DNA of 64,000 bases, taken from positions 62,001-126,000 of the forward strand of contig NZ_JAKRGH010000007.1 of the NCBI RefSeq assembly GCF_022347565.1, written 5' to 3'. A program made the position numbers and the translations under genes. Each line of letters starts with the position of its first letter. Positions within the stretch are counted from its first letter, which is position 1. A model generated the notes under the pieces. It saw only the letters and a program-made list of their open reading frames with translations. It did not search any database and was not told the origin of the DNA. Source of the stretch: Vibrio sp. Of7-15 (GTDB lineage Bacteria > Pseudomonadota > Gammaproteobacteria > Enterobacterales > Vibrionaceae). Positions 34,229 through 42,907 of this stretch are shown here, in pieces.

Positions 34229-36775
34229 CTATTCCGTAATATCGACAATAGAAATGGCGCTTTTTTGGCGGCGTTCTTGGCTGGTTATGGGGCGGCGCTG
34301 CTCACGTTCAATAACATAAGTGAGTTGATCATCGGGTGCTTCACTATTGATAAAGTGTTGGAAGCGTTTTAGTTTCTCAGGATCTTCAATGGTGGTTTTC
34401 CACTCACATTGGTAGTTATTAATATTATTCGCCATTTCAAGTTCTAACTCTTGGGCGATGCCGAGCTTATCCTGAAGAATGACGTCTTTAAGATACTCTA
34501 TGCCGCCTTCTAAGTTTTCTAGCCATACTGACGTTCGCTGTAGTCTGTCGGCGGTTCGAATGTAAAACATGAGGAAACGGTCGACGTATTTAATTAACGT
34601 TTCGTCATCGAGATCCGATGCGAATAGATCCGCGTGTCGTGGTCGCATACCGCCATTACCACATACATATAGGTTCCAGCCATTTTCAGTAGCAATCACT
34701 CCGATGTCTTTAGATTGGGCTTCTGCGCATTCACGGGTGCACCCTGAAACGGCAAATTTGAGTTTATGAGGGGCTCGCAGACCTTTGTAGCGGTTCTCTA
34801 TGGCTATGGCAAAACCAGCACTGTCGTTCACTCCATATCGACACCATGTACTGCCTACACAAGATTTTACGGTTCTAACTGATTTTCCGTAGGCATGACC
34901 TGTTTCAAATCCCGCGTTAATCAGCTTTTTCCAAATGATGGGTAATTCGTGCAACTGAGCACCAAAAAGATCAACCCGTTGGCCTCCGGTGATTTTGGTG
35001 TATAAATTATATTCTTTGGCAATTTCGCCTAATGTGATGAGTTTGTCTGGGGTTATTTCGCCACCCGCAATGCGCGGTACAATAGAGTAGCTACCATCTT
35101 TTTGCATGTTACCAAGGAAAATATCGTTGGTGTCTTGAAGCTCCATGTGCTTGCTTTCAAGGACATAGTCATTCCAAAAAGAAGCTAAAATAGAGCCTAT
35201 TGCGGGTTTACAAACATCACAGCCGAGCCCTGAGCCGTGGCTGGTGAGTAGCTCATCAAATGATTTAATCTTTTTAATACGTATAATGTCGGCAAGTTCT
35301 TGGCGAGAATAGGAAAAATGCTCACAAATATCGTGGCTGACTTCAAAACCTAGAACGGCAAGTTCGGCATCAAGCACTTGTTTGGTGAGTGCAGAACAGC
35401 CACCACAACCTGTAGAAGCCTTCGTGATGCTTTTTATGGCTCCCATTTCGGTACAGCCATTGGCCACTGCCGCTTTTATTTGTCCTTTAGTGACATCAAA
35501 ACATGAGCATATCTGAGCATTGTCTGGCAGGGCCTCGATACCTAGTCCGGCAGTTTCCCCGCCACTGTTTGGTAGGATCAGAGTTGCGGGGTTTTCAGGC
35601 AAATCCATATCGTTCAACATGATCTGTAATAGATTGCCATAAGCCCCTACATCGCCGACTAGGACTGCCCCTACGAGCTTTTTACCATCTTTCGAGACAA
35701 TGAGGCGTTTATAAACTTGTTCTATGTCGTCATTGAAGGTGTAAGATTGTGCCCCAAAGGTGTTACCGTGTGCATCCCCAATACTGGCAACATCAATACC
35801 AAGCAGTTTTAGTTTGGTACTCATATTGGCACCAGTAAATGTTTCGCTTCCGCCTAAAATATGTGAAACCGCAACTTTAGCCATGGCGTACCCGGGGGCA
35901 ACTAAGCCAAATATTTTTCCTTCCCATAATGCACATTCACCAATCGCATAGATGTTGTCTATGCTGGTTTGGCAGTGATCATTGATGATAATTCCACCAC
36001 GTTCACCAATGTTTATATCAAATTGGCGCGCTAATTCGTCTTGTGGGCGAATGCCAGCGGAGAAGACAATCATATCGGTTTCTAGGTAACTACCATCTGC
36101 AAAGTTCATGCGGTAGCGGCTTGTTTTTCCCGCTACTATTTCCGTGGTGGCTTTTTCGGTATGAACTTGCACACCAAGCTGCTCTATTTTTCGTCGTAAT
36201 AATTTGCCTCCACCATCATCAAGCTGAACGGCCATCAGGCGTGGAGCAAATTCAACAACGTGGGTTTCAACACCTAAATTTTTTAGAGCATTGGCCGCTT
36301 CTAGCCCAAGAAGGCCACCACCAACAATGACACCTACTTTGCTTTGCTTTCCAGATTCAGTAATGGATTCTAGGTCTTCAATGGTACGGTAAACCAAGCA
36401 ATGAGGTTGATCGTTTCCAGAAATGGGGGGCACAAATGGGTACGATCCTGTTGCTAAGATCAGCTTATCGTAGGGCTCCTGACGTCCGTTAGCAGTCGTG
36501 ACGACATTATTTCGGGTATCTAGTTCAACCACTTTATCATTAAGAACAAAGTGCACCCCATTTTCATGGTAATAATCTTCGTCGGTTAAGGCGAGATCAT
36601 CCGCTGAAGCGCCAGTGAAATAGGAGCTTAGCTGGACCCTATCGTAGGCTAAGCGAGGCTCTTCGGAAAAAGTGATGATGTTGATATGATCGCTACGTTC
36701 GTCTTGAACAAGATTTTCGATAAATTTGTGTCCAACCATTCCATTCCCGACGACGACAATTCGTTCTTTATCCAT
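34229..36775 (-). CDS. nirB: Nitrite reductase large subunit NirB
   Basis: An 848-residue NADH-dependent siroheme nitrite reductase that reduces nitrite to ammonium in the cytoplasm. Order of parts: FAD site (VVVGNGMVGHKFIE), NAD site (VGVIVGGGLLGLEAAN), a BFD-type [2Fe-2S] domain (CSCFDVTKGQ and STGCGGCS), then the siroheme half with SCVGSTWCRYG and SGCTRECAEAQ, which supply the [4Fe-4S] cysteines. Full length. AAGGAAACAAC precedes the ATG. The cobA gene 56 bases upstream makes the siroheme precursor. Confidence 0.96.
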   Translation of the reverse strand: MDKERIVVVGNGMVGHKFIENLVQDERSDHINIITFSEEPRLAYDRVQLSSYFTGASADDLALTDEDYYHENGVHFVLNDKVVELDTRNNVVTTANGRQEPYDKLILATGSYPFVPPISGNDQPHCLVYRTIEDLESITESGKQSKVGVIVGGGLLGLEAANALKNLGVETHVVEFAPRLMAVQLDDGGGKLLRRKIEQLGVQVHTEKATTEIVAGKTSRYRMNFADGSYLETDMIVFSAGIRPQDELARQFDINIGERGGIIINDHCQTSIDNIYAIGECALWEGKIFGLVAPGYAMAKVAVSHILGGSETFTGANMSTKLKLLGIDVASIGDAHGNTFGAQSYTFNDDIEQVYKRLIVSKDGKKLVGAVLVGDVGAYGNLLQIMLNDMDLPENPATLILPNSGGETAGLGIEALPDNAQICSCFDVTKGQIKAAVANGCTEMGAIKSITKASTGCGGCSALTKQVLDAELAVLGFEVSHDICEHFSYSRQELADIIRIKKIKSFDELLTSHGSGLGCDVCKPAIGSILASFWNDYVLESKHMELQDTNDIFLGNMQKDGSYSIVPRIAGGEITPDKLITLGEIAKEYNLYTKITGGQRVDLFGAQLHELPIIWKKLINAGFETGHAYGKSVRTVKSCVGSTWCRYGVNDSAGFAIAIENRYKGLRAPHKLKFAVSGCTRECAEAQSKDIGVIATENGWNLYVCGNGGMRPRHADLFASDLDDETLIKYVDRFLMFYIRTADRLQRTSVWLENLEGGIEYLKDVILQDKLGIAQELELEMANNINNYQCEWKTTIEDPEKLKRFQHFINSEAPDDQLTYVIEREQRRPITSQERRQKSAISIVDITE

Positions 36776-36831
36776 GTTGTTTCCTTACTGTTCTTATTCT
36801 TTGATCAATACCGTGTAAGCTCATGAGCTGA

Positions 36832-37668
36832 TTAGGCGGATAAGCGTTTTAGTTCTTGCTTGTTAATGGTTTGGAACCAGTGCAGTTGCTGAGAAAGATC
36901 AACAACGTGACCAATGATGATCAGTGCTGGAGACTTTACTTGCTCTGCTTGAACTAAGTGGGGGAGTTGCTCTAATGTTCCGGTGATGACTCGCTGCTTA
37001 TTGGTGCAGCCATTTTCAACTAGTGCCGCTGGGGTATGAGCACAAAGACCTGATGCAATGAGATTTTCTGAAATGAATGCCGCTTTGGTTAAGCCCATGT
37101 AAACAACCAAAGTGTGTTTAAGACCTGCTAGGCTGTGCCAGTTCACATCCAGATTTTTTTCGGCATGTGCAGTTAAAAAAGTACAGCCTTGAGAAAGACC
37201 ACGGTGAGTGAGAGGGATCCCTGCATAACTACTGCACCCTGAAGCGGCGGTAATGCCGGGAACCACTTCAACCTCAATATTGGCTTGTTTGAGTGGTAAC
37301 ATTTCTTCACCACCTCGGCCAAAAACAAAGGAATCTCCGCCTTTTAGACGACAAATATGTAAACCTTGCTTAGCTTTGGTGAGCAGAAGTTCATTAATTT
37401 GGCTTTGAGGTATGGAATGATGATTCTTGGCCTTTCCAACATAAATAGTCGGTGTGCTTGGTGGAAAAAGCTGACAAATCTCTTGGCTGACCAACCGATC
37501 AAATAAGATGATATCTGCGCATTGGATTGTTCTAAGAGCCTTGATGGTGAGTAAATCTGGATCGCCTGGACCAGCCCCTACCAATGACACTTTTCCTGAA
37601 TTTGTTAATGATGCAGTTGGTTGTGGTGAAAAATGAGAAATCTCTGCAACGGACTCTTTAGACGGCAT
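36832..37668 (-). CDS. cobA: Uroporphyrinogen-III C-methyltransferase (siroheme synthesis)
   Basis: A SUMT of about 278 residues that methylates uroporphyrinogen III to precorrin-2, the first step to the siroheme of NirB. Visible motifs are VSLVGAGPGDPDLLTIKAL, YVGKAKNHH and GITAASGCSSYAGIPLTHR. It is the short, single-function form; the CysG dehydrogenase/chelatase domain is absent and must come from another gene. AGGA before ATG 37668 favours this start to an in-frame TTG at 37674. It heads the nir operon. Confidence 0.92.
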   Translation of the reverse strand: MPSKESVAEISHFSPQPTASLTNSGKVSLVGAGPGDPDLLTIKALRTIQCADIILFDRLVSQEICQLFPPSTPTIYVGKAKNHHSIPQSQINELLLTKAKQGLHICRLKGGDSFVFGRGGEEMLPLKQANIEVEVVPGITAASGCSSYAGIPLTHRGLSQGCTFLTAHAEKNLDVNWHSLAGLKHTLVVYMGLTKAAFISENLIASGLCAHTPAALVENGCTNKQRVITGTLEQLPHLVQAEQVKSPALIIIGHVVDLSQQLHWFQTINKQELKRLSA

Positions 37669-37730
37669 ATTCAACTTCCTTATTGCATTTGTCCATGTAC
37701 GCTATATTGGGATTCTGTTTATTAAGAAAG

Positions 37731-37746
37731 AGCAAAGAGAGTGCCA
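37731..37746 (-). promoter_or_regulatory. Sigma-54 promoter of cobA-nirB-nirD
   Basis: On the - strand the sequence is TGGCACTCTCTTTGCT, matching TGGCACG-N4-TTGCW at all but one position, with exact -24 GG and -12 GC. Transcription would start near 37720, about 50 bases before cobA. Confidence 0.8.
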
Positions 37747-37788
37747 GCTAAAAAAGAAAATATATTGAAATAAAATAAATGTATTAAT

Positions 37789-37801
37789 TATCAGTTGCTT
37801 G
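37789..37801. promoter_or_regulatory. IHF-consensus site
   Basis: TATCAGTTGCTTG matches WATCARNNNNTTR exactly and follows a long A/T-rich tract. It lies between the NtrC site and the cobA promoter, where IHF bending would help activation. Confidence 0.45.
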
Positions 37802-37875
37802 TATTTACTCTTCACTCTTAATATGGATATCGTACTTAATCTTGAGCATAAAATAGCCGCCTTCATAAGCTTTGT

Positions 37876-37892
37876 TGCACTTCATTGGTGCA
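37876..37892. promoter_or_regulatory. NtrC-binding palindrome
   Basis: TGCACTTCATTGGTGCA matches the NtrC consensus TGCACC-N5-GGTGCA at 11 of 12 positions. It is about 130-140 bases from the cobA promoter and about 160-175 from the nasA promoter, so it could serve both. Confidence 0.75.
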
Positions 37893-38050
37893 GCTAAGCC
37901 CAGAATAAAGCGCTGTTTTGGTTGAATCTGGGGATCTCAAAAAATGTTAAGGTGGAACAGGGTGCTTTGGGATTGTCTTTTTTAGTTTAAGCGTTTGTAT
38001 TTTAATGTTTTGTTGGCTTTTAGTTCAGTGGGTAAAAAGACAGAATCGGC

Positions 38051-38066
38051 TGGCTTGGTTATTGCT
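38051..38066 (+). promoter_or_regulatory. Sigma-54 promoter of nasA
   Basis: TGGCTTGGTTATTGCT has the exact -24 TGGC, -12 TTGC and spacing of the consensus, with two mismatches at the less important fifth and sixth bases. Transcription would start near 38077, about 33 bases before the ATG. Confidence 0.75.
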
Positions 38067-38109
38067 CCCAGTAAAAACAAAGGAATGTTTAATTTGAGGG
38101 AGAAAATTG

Positions 38110-40821
38110 ATGACAACATCCAAAGTGAGTTCTTGGGTTAAAAGTACGTGTGCTTATTGTGGTGTCGGATGTGGTATTGAAACAAAACTGACTGCGCAAG
38201 GGGAGGTTAAGGTACGTGGGGATGAATCTCACCCTGCGAATTTAGGGCGATTGTGCTCTAAAGGTTTGGCATTAGGGGAAACGGTGAGCCATGAAGGCCG
38301 ATTACTCCACCCGATGATTGATGGTGAGCAAAAAGATTGGCCCCAAGCTTTGGAGCATGTAGCAACGTACTTTTCGAAAATCATTGCTGAGCATGGTCCG
38401 GACTCTGTTGCTTTTTATGTCTCAGGACAACTGCTTACGGAAGATTATTATGTGGCCAATAAACTGATGAAAGGCTTTATTGGTAGCGGAAATATAGATA
38501 CTAATTCGCGTTTGTGTATGTCATCGACTGTGGCTGGACATAAACGAGCGTTTGGTTCCGATACCGTACCGGGCTGTTATCAAGATTTAGAGCTTGCAGA
38601 TATGATTGTGATCACTGGATCCAACTTAGCTTGGTGTCATCCAGTATTGTACCAACGAATTAAGGCAGAGAAGGAGCGTCGTCCATCGTTGAATGTGGTG
38701 GTGATTGATCCGAGAACAACGAACACATGCGATATTGCAGATATGCATTTAGCCATAACACCAGACCGCGACATCACTTTGTTTAATGGATTGCTCAGTT
38801 ATCTCGCTTATAGCAATCATATTGACCATACCTATATTCAAGAGCATACCGAAGGCTTAGATGCGGCCCTTGCTGCTGCTATTGGTGATTCAGGAAGTAT
38901 TCCTGAGTTAGCGCAAGAGTTAGGGATCGAGGTGCAGGTATTGGATTCTTTTTATCGCGATTTTGCGGCAACCGAGAAAGTCGTGACGATCTATTCTCAA
39001 GGGATCAATCAATCCACGCAAGGCACAGATAAAGTAAATAGCATTTTAAACTGCCATTTGGTGACAGGTCGTATTGGTAAACCGGGCAGCAGTCCTTTTT
39101 CGGTTACTGGCCAGCCGAATGCTATGGGGGGAAGAGAAGTCGGTGGTTTAGCTAATACATTAGCAGCGCACATGGAGTTTGGTAACGAAAGGCACCACCA
39201 GTTAATTAGTGAGTACTGGCAAACTTCGAACCTGGCGACAAAGGCTGGCTTGAAAGCGGTGGAATTATTTGATGCGATTGAGAGTGGAAAAGTCAAAGCG
39301 GTATGGATCATGGCGACAAACCCAGTCGTTAGCTTGCCAAATTCCGATAAAATAAAACGAGCGTTAGAGCAATGCCCTTTAGTGGTTGTGTCGGACTGTA
39401 TTGAAGATACTGATACCACTCGATGTGCCAATGTATTGCTTCCTGCTCAAGGTTGGAGTGAAAAGTCAGGAACCGTCACCAATTCAGAGCGACGGATTTC
39501 ACGTCAACGTCGTTTATTACCAACTCCTGGAGAAGGAAAACCAGATTGGTGGATCATCTCAGAGGTGGCTAAAAAAATGGGTTTTTGTGATGGGTTTAAT
39601 TATTTACATGAAGCCGACATTTTTTCTGAGTACGCCACAATGACGGGGCTGGGTAATGAAGTGAGCAGTAATGATGCTGGTGAAACTAGATTAACACGAG
39701 ATTTAAATATCACGGGGTTGGCGCATTTAAGCCCTGAAGAGTATGCCAATATGACACCTCAGCAATGGCCTGTGCTTACCCAGCAAACCGAAGGAGTTGT
39801 CCATCAACGCCTTTTTTCGGATGGGAAATTCTTTACTCCGTCAGGGAAAGCACAGTTTATCGCGGTGAGGCAGAACAAATTATTAAATCAAAGCGGTGAA
39901 CCATTTTCTTTAAACAGTGGACGTATTCGAGATCAGTGGCACACCATGACTCGAAGTGGCTTGTCAGCACGGCTTGGGGCACATTTACCTGAGCCTTTTG
40001 TTTCTATTCATCCTGACGACGCAAAAGCCAATGGGCTCTGTAAGGGGGATATTGCGACGATTTCCAGTGAAAGTGGCACAACTCAAGCTAGAGTCCATAT
40101 CTCTTCACGTATGCGCTTAGGGCAGCTATTTATGCCTATTCATTGGAGCCAAACCACCTCAAGCAATGGGAAAGTGTGTCGTTTAGTTAATTCTGTAACC
40201 GATCCTATTTCAGGGCAGCCTGCATTTAAGTTGACCCAAGTGAAGATAAAACCATGGCGTTGTGCCAGTGAAGCAATGTTATTCAGTATACAGGCACTTG
40301 ATTTGTCTAAAGTGGATTATTGGGTAAAGCAGAAGGTAAAAGGTGGGTATTTGTATCGCGTAGCCAGTTTGCTATCTCCTTTGCAATTACACGAGCAGCT
40401 TAAAGAGTATGACGAGTTTAATGGTGGCTGTGAGTTGGCTTTTTACAATGAAACGGAAGGCGAATACCGATGTCTCTATACTGACAAACAGCGTGTCCTC
40501 GGTGGATATATTATCGCGAAGAGCTTGCAACAACATGAGTTTGAATGGCTGCAAGAGCTGCTTGCGTCTGTGGTCGACTCTGCGATTGAATTATCTGTTT
40601 TTTCAGGGAAGGCCGAAAGCCGATTAGCCACGGGGAAAGTAGTTTGTGCGTGTAAACAGATTGGCGCAAATATTATAAAAGATGTGATCAGAGAGCAAAG
40701 TGTAGAAACCGTGGAAGATATTAAGCGCTGTACATCAGCAGGAACGGGTTGTGGCAGTTGTGTGTCAGAGTTGGAGCGTCTTTTAGAAGAGAGTCGTATT
40801 CCGGTATTGCTTTTTGGGTGA
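38110..40821 (+). CDS. nasA: Assimilatory nitrate reductase catalytic subunit NasA
   Basis: A molybdopterin nitrate reductase of about 903 residues, reducing nitrate to nitrite in the cytoplasm. The N-terminal [4Fe-4S] motif is CAYCGVGCG plus a cysteine in LCSKG. Further molybdopterin segments are SRLCMSS, ITGSNLAWCHP, ATNPVVSLPNS and QPNAMGGREVGG. The C-terminal 70 residues form a BFD-type [2Fe-2S] domain (VVCACKQIGAN, TSAGTGCGSCVSELE), the form that needs no separate electron-transfer subunit beyond a donor. ATG 38110 has GAGGGAG upstream; TTG 38107 is in frame and less likely. Divergent from cobA-nirBD. Confidence 0.95.
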   Translation: MTTSKVSSWVKSTCAYCGVGCGIETKLTAQGEVKVRGDESHPANLGRLCSKGLALGETVSHEGRLLHPMIDGEQKDWPQALEHVATYFSKIIAEHGPDSVAFYVSGQLLTEDYYVANKLMKGFIGSGNIDTNSRLCMSSTVAGHKRAFGSDTVPGCYQDLELADMIVITGSNLAWCHPVLYQRIKAEKERRPSLNVVVIDPRTTNTCDIADMHLAITPDRDITLFNGLLSYLAYSNHIDHTYIQEHTEGLDAALAAAIGDSGSIPELAQELGIEVQVLDSFYRDFAATEKVVTIYSQGINQSTQGTDKVNSILNCHLVTGRIGKPGSSPFSVTGQPNAMGGREVGGLANTLAAHMEFGNERHHQLISEYWQTSNLATKAGLKAVELFDAIESGKVKAVWIMATNPVVSLPNSDKIKRALEQCPLVVVSDCIEDTDTTRCANVLLPAQGWSEKSGTVTNSERRISRQRRLLPTPGEGKPDWWIISEVAKKMGFCDGFNYLHEADIFSEYATMTGLGNEVSSNDAGETRLTRDLNITGLAHLSPEEYANMTPQQWPVLTQQTEGVVHQRLFSDGKFFTPSGKAQFIAVRQNKLLNQSGEPFSLNSGRIRDQWHTMTRSGLSARLGAHLPEPFVSIHPDDAKANGLCKGDIATISSESGTTQARVHISSRMRLGQLFMPIHWSQTTSSNGKVCRLVNSVTDPISGQPAFKLTQVKIKPWRCASEAMLFSIQALDLSKVDYWVKQKVKGGYLYRVASLLSPLQLHEQLKEYDEFNGGCELAFYNETEGEYRCLYTDKQRVLGGYIIAKSLQQHEFEWLQELLASVVDSAIELSVFSGKAESRLATGKVVCACKQIGANIIKDVIREQSVETVEDIKRCTSAGTGCGSCVSELERLLEESRIPVLLFG

Positions 40822-40840
40822 TTTGAAAACAGGGGGGAAT

Positions 40841-40876
40841 AAAAATAGTCTGCAAAAGCCAATGCAGACTATTTTT
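40841..40876. terminator. Bidirectional terminator between nasA and the small - strand gene
   Basis: AAAAATAGTCTGCA (40841-40854) and TGCAGACTATTTTT (40863-40876) are perfect complements around AAAGCCAA, with T runs on both strands. It would end both converging transcripts. Confidence 0.85.
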
Positions 40877-40883
40877 TTCAACA

Positions 40884-41084
40884 TTACAAATTCATGAGAT
40901 CCTGTAGTAAAGGTTCCACGTTTTGATAGTTGTACACTTCATTATTAACGGTAACAATTTCTGCTGATTGGAACTCTGTAGACTGTTTTAGCAGTTGTTC
41001 AGATACGTAACCAATCGCTTCTTCTGTACTTTCAAATAAGTTTAGTGTTGTGCCATCCTGCACAGTGCATTGCTTTAACAACAT
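40884..41084 (-). CDS. Small hypothetical protein
   Basis: A 66-residue soluble protein, not recognised (MLLKQCTVQDGTTLNLFEST at its start). I place the start at 41084 because AAAGGAG lies six bases before that ATG; an in-frame ATG at 41108 would leave the ribosome site inside the gene. It is convergent with nasA and shares its terminator. A link to nitrate metabolism is not shown. Confidence 0.55.
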   Translation of the reverse strand: MLLKQCTVQDGTTLNLFESTEEAIGYVSEQLLKQSTEFQSAEIVTVNNEVYNYQNVEPLLQDLMNL

Positions 41085-41412
41085 TAATGCTCCTTTATTC
41101 CTAGCCATAGAAATTAGATATTTTATTTTTTACTCAAGATAACAAATCTGAGCCGTTAGTATGTCAGCGTTTTGTTAGATTATTGTCAAGACTCCAACAT
41201 GAGACAGATTATAGATCTAAAATCACCAATACGCCATACCATTTATTTGTACACTTTAATTGATTATAGTGTAACTAAATGTTTCTTTGTAGGTATGTGT
41301 TTGTGGGGACAGTAGCAAAAAGGGATGATACAAGTGCAAACAAAGGTGATTTAAGCCTAAAAGATCTGCTTTAGGCTTAATTCTTTAGATGAGGTAGATT
41401 GATTTTTGAATC
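41085..41412. other. 328-base intergenic region
   Basis: AT-rich, no gene supported. It must hold the promoter for the small - strand gene on its left side and contains the hairpin after the FKBP gene on its right. Confidence 0.4.
41351..41380 (-). terminator. Hairpin after the FKBP gene
   Basis: TTAAGCCTAAA (41351-41361) and TTTAGGCTTAA (41370-41380) are perfect complements around an eight-base loop, about 30 bases after the stop. The U-run on the - strand is poor. Confidence 0.5.
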
Positions 41413-41892
41413 TTAAAAAGAAATTAATTCTACATCAAAAATAAGTACAGACCTTGGTGTGATCGCTCCTGTAGAACTGTTGCCATACGCTAGATCACTT
41501 GGGATGAAGAAGCGTGTCTTTTCACCTTCAACCATTAATTGTAGCCCTTCTTGCCACCCTTTAATCACTTGGTTTAACTTAAATTCAATTGGTTGGCCGC
41601 GTTCGACAGAGCTATCGAAGACTGTACCGTCAATAAGTGTGCCATGATAATGCACTTTTACTTTTGTGGTTGCTGTTGGGTGTGAAGTGCCTGTTCCCGG
41701 CGTTAATACTTTGTATTGAAGTCCTGATTTTGTGACTTGGACCCCTTCTTTTTCTAAGTTTTGAGCCAGAAATTCTGTACCCAGTCGAATGTTTTCTTCG
41801 CCTACTTTCTTATTATTAAGAGTTGTGCGGATAAGAAAAAAAGCCAAAACAGCAATAATGAGTGGAAAGATAAATTTAGACACAGGGATCAT
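41413..41892 (-). CDS. Membrane-anchored FKBP-type peptidyl-prolyl isomerase
   Basis: A 159-residue FKBP. A single N-terminal hydrophobic helix (FIFPLIIAVLAFFLI) probably anchors it facing the periplasm. The domain runs from about residue 50, with the standard segments VKVHYHGTLIDGTVFDSS, GWQEGLQLMVEGEKTRFFIP and LIFDVELISF. It catalyses cis-trans isomerisation of prolyl bonds and so helps protein folding. It is shorter than Mip/FkpA because the dimerising helical domain is reduced to a short linker. It is on the same strand as the DsbA-like gene upstream, with a hairpin between them. Confidence 0.88.
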   Translation of the reverse strand: MIPVSKFIFPLIIAVLAFFLIRTTLNNKKVGEENIRLGTEFLAQNLEKEGVQVTKSGLQYKVLTPGTGTSHPTATTKVKVHYHGTLIDGTVFDSSVERGQPIEFKLNQVIKGWQEGLQLMVEGEKTRFFIPSDLAYGNSSTGAITPRSVLIFDVELISF

Positions 41893-42016
41893 CCATTAAA
41901 TTAACAATGGGCGGAGTTTACTTGAAATATGCTTTAAGCGGTATCACCCATGTCTCTGCGTTGTTAAATAGGCAAAGAAAAATGATGGAAATGACCTTTG
42001 AAATAGATGGAGCAAA

Positions 42017-42042
42017 TGGCCTACTGGGAAAGGAGTAGGCCA
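42017..42042 (-). terminator. Hairpin after the DsbA-like gene
   Basis: TGGCCTAC (42017-42024) and GTAGGCCA (42035-42042) are perfect complements around a ten-base loop, 26 bases after the stop. The following T run on the - strand is short. Confidence 0.5.
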
Positions 42043-42067
42043 ATAGGGAATTAATAATGTGACGTCA

Positions 42068-42694
42068 TTACTGCTTATTTAGTAAATAGGTAATGGTGTT
42101 GGCAATATCTTGTGGGTTTTCATGAGCACTAACCTGGACTTGATATTTACCATTCACAATAAACGTTGGTACTGAACTGATGTTTGCGGCAACCGATGTT
42201 GCTTCAGCCTGCTTAAGCATCTCAAATAGGGCTTTTTGCTGAATTTCATCGAATTGATATGGGCTTAGTAATTTGCGATCGTTGAACGCTTTTTCTAGTA
42301 TTGCACGTTGCTCTTTCGGTGTTTTGTCACCGTGATCTTGCACGACAGAAAATAAATCTTCCATGAACGTCGCATCAGGGTTGTGATTTAATTGCATGAC
42401 AGCAGAGTAATAAATGAGCGCTGAAATTTGTGCGCTTTCATTGAATGTCACGTGTAATTTGTCGATGTCAGTGTTGGTGAAAGCTTTAATGTCTGGAATG
42501 AAGTCTTCCATGGAACGGCAGTGACCACACGAAAGAGAGAACACTTCAGTGACGGGTTGAATTGTACTTTGTGTGAGAGGTGCTGGGAGAGTGGTGTACT
42601 TACCACCTTCTTGAGGTTGCGTATTTTCACTGCATCCAACCAGAAGTAAAGCAGCAAAAAAAGTGGAACAAACAGTTTTAAAAATTAATTTCAT
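42068..42694 (-). CDS. DsbA-like thiol:disulfide oxidoreductase lipoprotein
   Basis: A protein of about 208 residues with a thioredoxin-fold DsbA domain. The active site is CGHC near residue 56 (E. coli DsbA has CPHC), and the cis-proline is in SSVPTFIVNG. The N-terminus is a lipoprotein signal with lipobox LLVGC, so it is probably membrane-anchored in the periplasm, unlike soluble DsbA. ATG 42694 is preferred to an upstream in-frame start at 42718 because GTGAG lies before it and the signal starts there. It may be a second, specialised DsbA; the main dsbA may lie elsewhere. Confidence 0.82.
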   Translation of the reverse strand: MKLIFKTVCSTFFAALLLVGCSENTQPQEGGKYTTLPAPLTQSTIQPVTEVFSLSCGHCRSMEDFIPDIKAFTNTDIDKLHVTFNESAQISALIYYSAVMQLNHNPDATFMEDLFSVVQDHGDKTPKEQRAILEKAFNDRKLLSPYQFDEIQQKALFEMLKQAEATSVAANISSVPTFIVNGKYQVQVSAHENPQDIANTITYLLNKQ

Positions 42695-42907
42695 GAATTG
42701 ACTCACAGTAAGAAACAATTGCCCCTTTCCGTTATCAAAAATAGAAGTGCAATAACAGAAAGGTCTTTTAAGTTAGTAATGTATTGGAGCTTAGCTTGTA
42801 GTAAGAGTTCCTTCGGTACTTGAAAAACTTACTACGAAATAGAATGGTATAGTGAAAATGAGAGCTTGCCTACGATATGAATCAATATTATGTCATATCG
42901 AGCCAGC

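Larger units (their letters stand above)
37669..38109. other. Divergent regulatory region between cobA-nirBD and nasA
   Basis: A 440-base gap with no gene. It carries two outward-facing sigma-54 promoter matches, one near-perfect NtrC palindrome between them and an IHF consensus match, each listed separately. Confidence 0.65.

Noticed and set aside
37960-37980. Second NtrC site near nasA
   Set aside because: GGTGCT matches most of a right half-site, but the left half does not match, so it is at best a weak half-site.
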